From AP-15 sp963781215 (lineage in GTDB: Bacteria; Pseudomonadota; Alphaproteobacteria; ATCC43930; CGMCC-115725): a DNA stretch of 64,000 nucleotides. Within the stretch, counting starts at the first letter, position 1. The number at the start of each line of letters is the position of its first letter. Of this stretch, positions 26,275 through 34,593 are shown one piece after another. Below the pieces are notes generated by a model that saw only the letters and a program-made list of their open reading frames with translations, was not told where the DNA came from and did no database searches. A program made the position numbers and the translations under genes. The stretch spans positions 70,092-134,091 of the forward strand of contig CAWAFE010000006.1 of NCBI GenBank assembly GCA_963781215.1, in the 5' to 3' direction.

Positions 26275-28360
26275 TCACGTCGCCCACCAATTCTGGCAAC
26301 CCTCCACTGGCAAAACCCAACAATTCACTTGGCGACAACCCAAAATGGTCGCATTCGCTTTGCAGATGACGTCCGCCAATGGCGCATCGCTGAACGCTTG
26401 TCTAACGAGCGATGCGAGCTGAGGGGCGAAATGAGCCGCGTCGCCACCTGCCTGCGGCACAATCAGGACCGGGATCTGTTGACTTATTGCTAGCTTAATC
26501 TCCTCAATCGTCCCGGAGCTGGGCTCACGTCCATTCCCACCGCCGATTGCAATAAGCAGATCTAGTTCTGATACGAAGCGCTGACGCATGGCTTGAAGGG
26601 TATCGCCAGGGACGACGATGGCCGGAGCGGTCCGAGAAAACTTGGTCGTACCCCTCTGCCGAAGGTAAAACCGGGCAGAGGTGGGGCTATGTTCAAAGGC
26701 CGCCACCACCGCAGGAATACCGACGCCTTGCCCGTGTCCGGACGTCACGCGGAAATTCCGCGCAGCGAGTGCGCGACCTGATCTTGCGCAGAACTGTTCC
26801 ACTTGTTCGTGGGTAATAGGGGCCCCCGCAGGCTGAGGTTGTGCGGTTCCGCTGAAGCCGACGATCGGCCGATTGGCCTGGGCCGCGATACGGCACACGA
26901 AGCCCTCGACAGATTTAAAATCACGAAAAAACAAAGTCTCTATGTAGCGTCGCTTCAATGCCTCGCGGTAAAGACGGTGCTTAGTTCGTTCCGAAGGATC
27001 GTCGGGCTCCTTCATCAGCAGCAGATGCTGGTAACGAGTTCGAGGAATCGCTTTGGCCGCGACTGAGAGAATGCGTCTAAGGGCGGGGTCTTTGAATGAC
27101 ACACCAATAAACACTATGAGCTTGTTGCGATAGTCGTCCTCGAACAGCCGCCAGATCTCACGCCGTTTTAGTTCCGCGGTGTCAAACTGCTCTTCTAGGA
27201 AGACCAGATCCCAATCTAAATCTGACCGATACTGTGCACTGTCAAAGTCGCCGTTCATCTTTGATGATGAAAGATTTTGTACCAAAGTGCTTAAGTAAGT
27301 CAGCATCGGTCTTGACTACCGTTTGTCTAATTCCGCCGGAACCGATCGCCTGTTCAAACAATTGATCATAATTCGTCGTCCAGATGGTGCGGGCGCGCGA
27401 TCTGAGCAATGCATAATGGTATGGATTAGCCTGTTTATTTGCGAGCCGGAAGCTGTCACGGAACCGGTCGAATAGAGTAGACGCAATGGCTGGATCAGTA
27501 GAGAGCAGTTGGGCGATCTCTGGTAAAGAGTGGTCTGCAACTAACGACCCGGCGCCTAAATTGCGCAGCAAAGGCTGGTAGTGATCCGCCCAGCCTCCCA
27601 CACCGGAAGGCACAGACACTCCTGCACCCGCAAAGAAGGAGAACTCTCGCAACCGGATCGCTTCGAGTAGTGGTGCCGGTAGCGCATTCCCGACGTAAGC
27701 GCGGAGCGGCTCATCGCCATTCAATATGGCGCTCAAGTCGGCGACGGAGAACGCAACTGCACGGGCGTGGACATGCGCATCGCTGGTAGGCTCGCCGCTC
27801 CATGCAGCATGGTAGTATGGTATTCCTGCTTTTTGCGCCGCCCAGTAATCAGTATCCGAATCGCCCACCAACACGAGATCAGCGGCTTCCTCGCTCAGGC
27901 AACGGGCGATCATTGGAACAGTGGCTCGGTCGAGCTTGTTCGCCGGTACACCATCGGCGCTGAACACTGCAGCGAAACGTTCGCTTAATCCAAGAAGCTT
28001 GAGGAGGTCGGTGACACTGGCTGTACGGCGGCCGGAAAGGATCGCCAATTTACGCCCTTGGGCAACTAAATCGTCGAGCAACGCGATCATATCAGGCGCT
28101 ACCTCAAGTTCGCGCTCTGCTCGCGTGAGCTGCTCAGAGTAAAACGCACAGATTTCGTCCAGGCGGTTCCGAGATAAATCGAACTCGGCGTATGCGGCCG
28201 CAATCATCTGCTTGGGCGCAAACAGGGGCGCGCTTGCCATGCTCTGTTGCGGGCGGCCAACGTCGGTTGCAAACCGGTCGTAAGTTGCGTCCAGCGCTTC
28301 CCGTGCGGCCTTACGTCCTGGGAAGATCGGGCCGTCGAAGTCGAAGATCACTCCCTTCAC
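26275..28360 (-). CDS. HAD-SIR2-SLOG fusion protein (ThsA-like NADase candidate), one frameshift
   Basis: About 694 residues once one extra base (27259) is removed. Residues 1-210 are a complete HAD phosphatase (Asp7/Asp9 in FDFDGP, LSGR, Lys142, GDSDTD at 166-171). Residues about 235-475 are a SIR2-like domain: FFAGAGVSVPSG (243-252), WTTNYDQLFE (Asn330, Asp332), IIK then MNGDFDS across the shift, and VFIGVSFKDPALRRIL. The C-terminal 200 residues look like a SLOG nucleotide-sensor Rossmann domain (IVGFSGT, VTSGHGQGVG, IAIGGGNG, SGTIEEIK). SIR2 plus SLOG is the layout of ThsA, the NAD-cleaving Thoeris effector; the HAD domain is an addition. The GTG start overlaps the DinB stop by 4 bases. 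Confidence 0.78.
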
Positions 28361-28926
28361 GGACTACTCCCCCCAATTGTCGCCTCGGTCCATCCGAGCT
28401 CGTCGAACTCGGTGGCGCGCAGCGGCGCCTCTGCGACCGAGAAGAACTCGTCGAGCTGCGGCGGCGGTACGGCAGTCCCGCTGAGCATCGCGTGCGCCTG
28501 GCCGCGATGATGGATCTGGTGCTGGAAGAGGTGCATCAAAAGGCGGTCGGCGCGCTCCGTCTGCACACGCGCGCCGCGGTGCACGCGGATGATCCGGTCC
28601 GGCCCGGCTTCGTCCAGCGCCTCGCACCAGGCGATCGATCGACGATCGATCGCCGCCTGGGCGGGCTGCAGGTCCGAGACGCTGGGAAAGGGAATTGGAT
28701 CTGCCCACGCGGCTGGGCCGAGCGTGCCACCCTCGAGCGCATCGACATAGAACCGGTCGATGATCAGGATGTGGTTCAAGGTGGCCTGGATCGACGGGAA
28801 AAAGCCCGTCCGCGGCGCTTCGAACTCCGCTTGCGTCAATCCGGCACAGGAAGCGAGCAAGCGATGGTTCGCCCAGGCGTTGTTGTACGCCATCGCGCGC
28901 AGGGTCTGAAGGTGTGAGGCAGGCAT
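28357..28926 (-). CDS. DinB-family protein
   Basis: 189 residues, four-helix-bundle DinB/YfiT type. The metal-binding histidine triad is visible: NHILIIDRFY in the second helix and HLFQHQIHHRGQAHAML in the third. Family members are metal-dependent hydrolases or thiol transferases acting on small molecules, or are DNA-damage-induced proteins of unknown activity. The ATG at 28926 follows GGGAGGA. Its stop overlaps the GTG start of the HAD-SIR2-SLOG gene, so they are probably one transcript. Whether it belongs functionally is unknown. Confidence 0.82.
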   Translation of the reverse strand: MPASHLQTLRAMAYNNAWANHRLLASCAGLTQAEFEAPRTGFFPSIQATLNHILIIDRFYVDALEGGTLGPAAWADPIPFPSVSDLQPAQAAIDRRSIAWCEALDEAGPDRIIRVHRGARVQTERADRLLMHLFQHQIHHRGQAHAMLSGTAVPPPQLDEFFSVAEAPLRATEFDELGWTEATIGGSSP

Positions 28927-28961
28927 CCAGTCCTCCCCGTCCGTCACCACACTTTTGCTGG

Positions 28962-29324
28962 TCAGCGCGGTTCCAGCCGCAACGTGGTCGGCAGCACCTC
29001 GGCGCGAACCACCGACTGCGCGTAGGGACTCGTCTCGTATTTCCACAAGTATTCGCGGCTGGCCCGCGCGATCGAATCGACGTCACTGACCGGGACCGCC
29101 TGAACCACGAGGCGGTGGCCGTCAAATTCCAATGTGGCGGACCCGCCCGTCGCGATGTCCCTGTACCATCGCCCCTTGCTGCCACGCACCGAGCGCACGA
29201 AGACCTCGTCGTCGGCCACCACCACCCAGATGACCACCGCACTATCCGGGTGTTTCTCGGTCCGGATCGAGACTTCCCGGAGATCGCGCAATTCACGCAG
29301 CGTGTTCGCATCGAACTTTGCCAT
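28962..29324 (-). CDS. DUF2255 family protein
   Basis: 120 residues. The core EVSIRTEKHPDSAVVIWVVV, then DDEVFVRSVRGSKGRWYRDI, matches DUF2255, a split-barrel family related to flavin- or F420-type pyridoxamine oxidases. ATG 29324 sits seven bases from GAGGAG and is preferred to the ATG at 29330. It lies 35 bases upstream of DinB on the same strand and may start that operon. Confidence 0.7.
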   Translation of the reverse strand: MAKFDANTLRELRDLREVSIRTEKHPDSAVVIWVVVADDEVFVRSVRGSKGRWYRDIATGGSATLEFDGHRLVVQAVPVSDVDSIARASREYLWKYETSPYAQSVVRAEVLPTTLRLEPR

Positions 29325-29515
29325 TGCCATTCTCCTCTATGTCGTCGTCCCTCTTGGCTCCTGTGGGCGCCTGGGTGTTGCCCAACTCGAGGAAGGGCGA
29401 ATTTAGATAGGTTTCGATCGGGTCGTCATCCCCCCAGAGGCGGAGCCTCTCGCTGCCTTGACAGCAAAGGCTGGATATCCGATGTATATCCCACATTGCT
29501 TGAGTGGAGAGGCCG

Positions 29516-29759
29516 ATGCAAGTCCAAGTCGCTCGCTGGGGCAACAGCCTTGGCCTGCGCATCCCCAAGGACATTGCCCTTCGAGACGGGTCTGCGCGAG
29601 GGAACCCGGGTCGATGTAGAGGCTGAGGGCGACCGCATCATCATTTCTCCGGCTCGCCCGCGCTATATCCTCGCCGATCTCTTGAGGGGGATGACCCCGG
29701 CGGCAATGCGGGAGGCGTTCGATTGGGGACCGGATAAGGGCCGCGAGATCGTCGAGTGA
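29516..29759 (+). pseudogene. MazE/AbrB-type antitoxin, one frameshift
   Basis: Begins MQVQVARWGNSLGLRIPKDI, the classic swapped-hairpin AbrB start. An extra C at 29582 shifts the frame; past it the protein reads ETGLREGTRVDVEAEGDRII, then a C-terminal MazF-binding tail ending in WGPDKGREIVE. Removing that base restores a full 80-residue antitoxin. It overlaps or abuts the toxin gene by a few bases. If the shift is real, the module lacks antitoxin, which would be lethal with an active toxin, so a sequencing error is likely. Confidence 0.75.
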
Positions 29760-29763
29760 GGCG

Positions 29764-30102
29764 ATGCCATATGCGCCGGAAGCGGGCGATCTGATCTGGG
29801 CCGATTTTGATCCCCGAGTCGGTCCTGAGCAAAGCGGCCGGCGCCCGGCTCTCGTGGTCTCGCCTGCCGAGTTCTGGCGGGTGACCGAGTTCGCGATCGT
29901 CTGCCCGATTACCTCGCGCGTTCGTCCCTTTGGCACCAGCGTCGTGCTGCCAATGGGGCTGCCGGTTTCCGGGGAGGTCCTGACCAGCCACGTGCGCAGC
30001 ATCGATACACTGGCGCGCCCGATCAGCTACGCGGGAGCGGCGGTTCCAGCAGGAATCCTGTACGAAGTTCGCATGAAATTGGCCGCGCTGATCGGGATCT
30101 AG
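29764..30102 (+). CDS. MazF/PemK-type endoribonuclease toxin
   Basis: 112 residues. The N-terminus GDLIWADFDPRVGPEQSGRRP and ALVVSP is the PemK/MazF signature, with the RNA-cleaving arginine and the later S/T (CPITS) also in place; the C-terminal LTSHVRSID and the last helix are complete. Start ATG 29764 lies four bases after the antitoxin stop. It would cleave mRNA at short sequences when freed from its antitoxin. Confidence 0.86.
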   Translation: MPYAPEAGDLIWADFDPRVGPEQSGRRPALVVSPAEFWRVTEFAIVCPITSRVRPFGTSVVLPMGLPVSGEVLTSHVRSIDTLARPISYAGAAVPAGILYEVRMKLAALIGI

Positions 30103-30103
30103 G

Positions 30104-30420
30104 CCAAACCTGTGTGTGCGCCAACCGCATCCTGGTGCAGGACGGCGTCTACGATGCCTTCACCAAGCGGCTCGCCGAGACCGCCGGGGCGATGAAGGTC
30201 GCCGACGGGTTCGAGCCGGATGCGGTGATCGGTCCGCTGATCGACATGAAGGCGGTCGAGAAGGTCGAGGCGCACATCGCCGACGCCGTGAAGAAGGGCG
30301 TCAAGGTGGTGGTCACCGGCGGCAAGCGCGCCGCCGCTGATGAACATAAAGCTCGGGCGGCAGCTTCTTCGAGCCGACCGTGCTGACCGATGTGACGACC
30401 GACATGGTCATCACTAACTA
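30104..30420 (+). pseudogene. Partial second copy of the GabD-like aldehyde dehydrogenase
   Basis: Nearly identical to 23868-24180: QTCVCANRILVQDGVYDAFT at the start, then KVADGFEPDAVIGPLIDMKA and later VTGGKRAA. It begins inside the catalytic-cysteine motif right after the toxin stop, and ends near TDMVITN. Unlike the full gene it lacks the extra T (reads GAMKV directly), but it has its own disruption near 30340-30355. Both copies are on the plus strand, so they form a 0.3-kb direct repeat around the island. No gene is seen from 30421 to 30584. Confidence 0.85.
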
Positions 30421-30584
30421 GGTCGCGCCGCAAGAAAGACCAGGCTGAGCTGGAGGACCAGCAGGACCCTCAGGCTCGGGTCCCTGATGCGGTCCTGCCA
30501 CGCGGGGATTAACCTTTGCCGCTCATCGACGGCGATTGAACGCCGTTCAGACCAAGGCGCCGTCGTGGGCCTCTCCACGCGCCT

Positions 30585-31406
30585 TCAGAACACCTCCGGG
30601 ATGACTCTGAAGGGGTAGTCGGGCTCCGTGTAATCGCCCCTCTTCTGCCGCTTCGGCAATTTGACCTTCGAGCGCGGCAGCTCCTCGTACGGGATCTTGC
30701 TCAGGATGTGAGTGAGGGCGTTCAGCCGCGCCCGCCTCTTATTGTCGGAACGAACGACATACCACGGTGCCCATGCGGTGTCGGTGGCGAGGAACATCTC
30801 GTCGCGTGCCCGCGAGTAGTCGTACCAGCGGGAATAGGATTTGAGATCCATGTCCGAGAGCTTCCAGATCTTGCGCCCGTCATCGATGCGTGCTTCCAGG
30901 CGTCTCGTCTGCTCGTCGGGACTGACCTCGAGCCAGTATTTCAGCAGGATTATGCCGGTGTCGACGATGGCCCTCTCGACCGGGGGCGTCATCTGCAGAA
31001 AACGTTTGACCTGCTCCTCGGTGCAGAAGCCCATCACACGTTCGACGCCGGCCCGGTTGTACCAGCTGCGGTCGAAGATCACGATCTCCCCGGCCGCGGG
31101 CAGATGCGGCACATAGCGTTGGATGTACATCTGCGACTTCTCACGCTCGGTCGGCGCGGGGAGTGCCACGACCCGGAAGATGCGCGGGCTCACCCGCTCG
31201 GTCATCGCCTTGATCGTCCCGCCCTTGCCGGCGCCGTCGCGCCCTTCGAACAGGATGCAAACCTTTAGACCCTTGTGCACCACCCACTGCTGGAGCTTGA
31301 CGAACTCGACGTGCAGGCGCGCAAGTTCGCGCTCGTAGTCCTTCCGTTTGAGCTTGCCGTCGCCACCGAGTGCGTCATTCTTGGCATCGGAGATTGGATC
31401 ACTCAT
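30585..31406 (-). CDS. ppk2: Polyphosphate kinase 2 family protein
   Basis: Transfers phosphate between polyphosphate and nucleotides. 273 residues. Walker A LFEGRDGAGKGG, the lid region, DRSWYNRAGVE and the SPDEQTRRLEARIDD segment are those of PPK2 class I. The ATG at 31406 is favoured by an AAGGA eight bases upstream over the ATG at 31415. It is divergent from the antiporter gene at 31445. Confidence 0.92.
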   Translation of the reverse strand: MSDPISDAKNDALGGDGKLKRKDYERELARLHVEFVKLQQWVVHKGLKVCILFEGRDGAGKGGTIKAMTERVSPRIFRVVALPAPTEREKSQMYIQRYVPHLPAAGEIVIFDRSWYNRAGVERVMGFCTEEQVKRFLQMTPPVERAIVDTGIILLKYWLEVSPDEQTRRLEARIDDGRKIWKLSDMDLKSYSRWYDYSRARDEMFLATDTAWAPWYVVRSDNKRRARLNALTHILSKIPYEELPRSKVKLPKRQKRGDYTEPDYPFRVIPEVF

Positions 31407-31444
31407 CGAGCCCATCCTTCCGCTTCGCTAGAGATCTGCCGCAA

Positions 31445-32656
31445 ATGTACCAGAATGCCGCTCTCCTGGCCGTTTTTCTTCTGATCTACAGCGCGGTCGC
31501 GGGCCGGATCGAACGGTCCTTGATCAGCGGGCCGATCGTGTTCACGGTGGTCGGTTTTATCCTCGGCGCGGACGGGTTGGGCGTGTTGCGCATCACCATA
31601 ACCGGCGAGGGGTTGCGCCTTCTGGCCGAGCTGACCCTCGCGATGGTGCTGTTCACCGATGCGGCCAATGCGGATTTTGGCGTCGTCCGGCGCAATTTGG
31701 GCCTCCCGGAGCGACTTCTCGGCGTCGGTCTGCCACTGACGATCCTGCTCGGCTTTCTCTTCGCCGCAATCGTGTTCCCCTCGCTCGATATTTTGGAGAT
31801 GGTATTGCTGGCGGCGATCTTGGCGCCGACCGACGCGGCCCTCGGCAAGCCGGTTGTGACGAACCAGGCGGTCCCGGCGGCTATGCGCGAGGCGCTCAAT
31901 TTGGAAAGCGGTCTCAACGACGGCATCTGCGTGCCGATCGTGGTGATCCTGCTCGGGCTGGCGGTCGGGACCCAGATCGAGGGCGGAACCGTCGGACACG
32001 TCGTCTGGGTGGTCGCCGAAGAAATCGGGATTGGCGCGTTGGTCGGGCTCGCCCTGACCTGGCTCTCGATTCGGATGGTGCGCTTCGCCGAAAGGCAAGG
32101 CTGGATCAGCAAGAACTGGGTGGAAATCCCGATCGTGGCCCTCGCGGCGGCGTGCTTTGCAGCGGCGCAGGCGGCCGGTGGCAGCGGGTTCATCGCCTGC
32201 TTTGTCGGTGGGCTCTTGCTCAGCGGGCTCGGCGAGCATCATAAGGAGGAGCTGCTGCGTGGCGCCGAGCACATGGGCGAAGCGCTGGCGTTGCTGACGT
32301 GGGTGCTGTTCGGGGGCGTCGTGGTCGCACGCATGGTCGACCGGGTCACCTGGCCGGCGCTGCTCTATGCGGTGCTCAGCCTGACCGTGATACGTATGCT
32401 GCCCGTCTTTCTGTGCCTGATCGGCACACGCACGAGTACCGCGGACAAGCTCTTCATCGGCTGGTTCGGCCCGCGCGGGCTGGCGACAATCGTTTTCGCA
32501 ATCCTCGTTCTCGACGCAAAGCTCCCCGGCAACGATACGATCATGCTCGCAGCCGGCTGGACCGTGCTGCTCAGCGTCATCGCGCACGGCGTGACCGCCA
32601 ACCCACTCGTCAAGGCGATCGCGACGCGCCGCGAAGAGGCGGCTACTACCGGCTAG
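31445..32656 (+). CDS. Cation:proton antiporter (CPA1 family)
   Basis: Predicted Na+ or K+/H+ exchanger, 403 residues with about a dozen membrane segments. The family signature is in LLAAILAPTDAALGKPVV and ESGLNDGICVPIV (the ND pair of CPA1 transporters). It lacks the long cytoplasmic tail of NhaP/NhaS types. Start ATG 31445 gives an immediate membrane helix. It is followed after 2 bases by a lipoprotein gene. Confidence 0.87.
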   Translation: MYQNAALLAVFLLIYSAVAGRIERSLISGPIVFTVVGFILGADGLGVLRITITGEGLRLLAELTLAMVLFTDAANADFGVVRRNLGLPERLLGVGLPLTILLGFLFAAIVFPSLDILEMVLLAAILAPTDAALGKPVVTNQAVPAAMREALNLESGLNDGICVPIVVILLGLAVGTQIEGGTVGHVVWVVAEEIGIGALVGLALTWLSIRMVRFAERQGWISKNWVEIPIVALAAACFAAAQAAGGSGFIACFVGGLLLSGLGEHHKEELLRGAEHMGEALALLTWVLFGGVVVARMVDRVTWPALLYAVLSLTVIRMLPVFLCLIGTRTSTADKLFIGWFGPRGLATIVFAILVLDAKLPGNDTIMLAAGWTVLLSVIAHGVTANPLVKAIATRREEAATTG

Positions 32657-32658
32657 CC

Positions 32659-34464
32659 ATGCGCCACAGACCCGCGGCCGTGGTTATGAGCCTCTTGCTT
32701 GCCGCATGCAGCAGCATCGGGCCGGGAACGGTGCCACACGATCGTATCGATTACGGGAGTTCGATTGGCAATTCCTGGAAGGAGCAGACCCTGCTCAACA
32801 TCGTCAAGCTCCGTTACGCTGATATGCCGATCTTTCTCGAAGTCGGACAGGTGATCGCCGGCTACCAGATCCAGAGCGCAATTGGCGGCAGCTTTACCGC
32901 AGGGAACTTCACCGCGGGCATCATCGGTCCCTTCACGGCAACTGGCAGCGCGAACGCAGCAGGCACCTACACCGACCGACCCACGGTGGTTTATCAACCC
33001 CTCACCGGAGTGGATTTCTTGAAGAGGCTGATGACCCCGGTGCCGCCGAGTTCCGTGCTGTTCATGCTCCAATCCGGTTACGCGGCAGACCGCATCATGC
33101 CGATCATGTTGGACTCGATAAACGGCATCAATAACGAGTCAAACCGCCTCAAGCGGCCGGCTGACCAGAAATTTGACCGTCTCGTCGAGCTGATACGCGA
33201 GGGTCAGCTCGCCGGCGCCATCCAGATCCGCATCGAACGCCCCAAGGAGGGTGCGGAGAGCTCCGTGCTCATTTTCGGACCGAGCAGGGATCCAGTGCTC
33301 GCAGCCAAAGGCAGAGAAATAAAAAGCATCCTCGGGATAACGCCGGACCTGCGAGAACTCAAAGTGACCTATGGCGGCTACTCGGGAAAAGACGACGAGA
33401 TCGACATGATGACGCGCTCGATGCTGCAAATCATGCTCGAATTCGCAGCCACCGTGCAGGTGCCCGAATCGGACGTCGCGCAAGGAAAGGCCGGGCCCGG
33501 GTTGGTTGAGACGCAGACAGCGGCGCTGAACAGTCCGCCTTTACGAATCCTGGTCGCAGACTCAGCGCCGCAAGACGCTTACGTTGCTACACAATATAAC
33601 AGAAGATGGTACTGGATCGCCGACACCGACTTCCAATCCAAATACACTTTCGGGATCATCATGCTGTTATTCTCGATCTCAGATACGGGAGTGAGGGGGG
33701 CAGCGCCCGTCGTCACGATCCCTGCGAGGACCAGTGAGGACTGCATGAGGACCAAGCCTATAACGCATAATCACGGCGCTCCGGTCGAGCCGATCGGGAT
33801 TTCTGCCGGAATCGCGCATCGGATAGGCGCCCGACTTGTGCACGAGCTGCTGGCAGTGCTTCCGCCGACGATCTTCTTTTTTGTCGGCTTCAACTTTATC
33901 GTGTTGACGAGCAATCTCCTCGTCTCCCAATATTTGATCGGGCTTACCAACTTCATGCTTGCCACGGTGGCCGCACTCGTTGTCGGCAAAGCCGTGTTGG
34001 TCGCCAACATGATGCCGTTTGTGAGACGCTACGATCGGGCGCCGCTGATCCGACCGATCGTGTTCAAGACCGCGGTTTACTGGATCGTCGTATTTTTCGC
34101 ACGTCTGCTCGAACGTTTCGTGCATTTCTCGCTGGAAGGCAATCCGCCGGCTGATTTCTTTCCTTATTTGATTACGACCTTCTCGTGGCAACGGTTTTTG
34201 GCAATTTCTCTGTGGATTCTTGTTCTCTTCCTGATCTATGTGACGGCGACAGAGTTCAGCCACCTTTTTGGTCCCGGCGAGCTGCGGCGGCTGTTCTTCA
34301 CTTCTCGTCCGTCCGAACTGCAGCTCAATCGGCGCCAGCGGATGCGCGAGCTGCTGCGGCTCAGCCGGCTGATGGACGCCCATTCGATCGAAGAGTTCCG
34401 TGACCCGGCCAGCCCGGCGCACCACGACCTGATCGATGTCCTGCAGCCGCTCGCGCGGAAATAA
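32659..34464 (+). CDS. Unknown lipoprotein fused to a membrane protein
   Basis: 601 residues in one frame. The first part is a lipoprotein (lipobox LLLAAC, Cys17) of about 360 residues with IDYGSSIGNSW and TLLNIVKLRYADMPIFLEVG near the start; no family is recognised. The second part, from about residue 363, is a membrane protein with several helices (VLPPTIFFFVGFNFIVLTSN and others). An in-frame ATG at 33745 with a good GAGGA site suggests that the second part could be a separate gene, and a TGA in the neighbouring frame lies just before it. So the fusion may be natural or the result of an indel. It follows the antiporter gene closely. Confidence 0.55.
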   Translation: MRHRPAAVVMSLLLAACSSIGPGTVPHDRIDYGSSIGNSWKEQTLLNIVKLRYADMPIFLEVGQVIAGYQIQSAIGGSFTAGNFTAGIIGPFTATGSANAAGTYTDRPTVVYQPLTGVDFLKRLMTPVPPSSVLFMLQSGYAADRIMPIMLDSINGINNESNRLKRPADQKFDRLVELIREGQLAGAIQIRIERPKEGAESSVLIFGPSRDPVLAAKGREIKSILGITPDLRELKVTYGGYSGKDDEIDMMTRSMLQIMLEFAATVQVPESDVAQGKAGPGLVETQTAALNSPPLRILVADSAPQDAYVATQYNRRWYWIADTDFQSKYTFGIIMLLFSISDTGVRGAAPVVTIPARTSEDCMRTKPITHNHGAPVEPIGISAGIAHRIGARLVHELLAVLPPTIFFFVGFNFIVLTSNLLVSQYLIGLTNFMLATVAALVVGKAVLVANMMPFVRRYDRAPLIRPIVFKTAVYWIVVFFARLLERFVHFSLEGNPPADFFPYLITTFSWQRFLAISLWILVLFLIYVTATEFSHLFGPGELRRLFFTSRPSELQLNRRQRMRELLRLSRLMDAHSIEEFRDPASPAHHDLIDVLQPLARK

Positions 34465-34593
34465 GTCTCGCTAGACGTCGGTAGCCGCTTCGATACGACC
34501 CTCTAGATTGACCCAGTGTTCGAATCGATTTCACGGACCCCAATCAGAGAAAGACACTAAGATTATCCTGTCTTGCCGTATCGAGTTACGTCA

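Noticed and set aside
26275..28360. Classical Thoeris system
   Set aside because: A TIR-domain ThsB gene is not seen nearby; the neighbour is a nucleotidyltransferase, so the label Thoeris is not justified.
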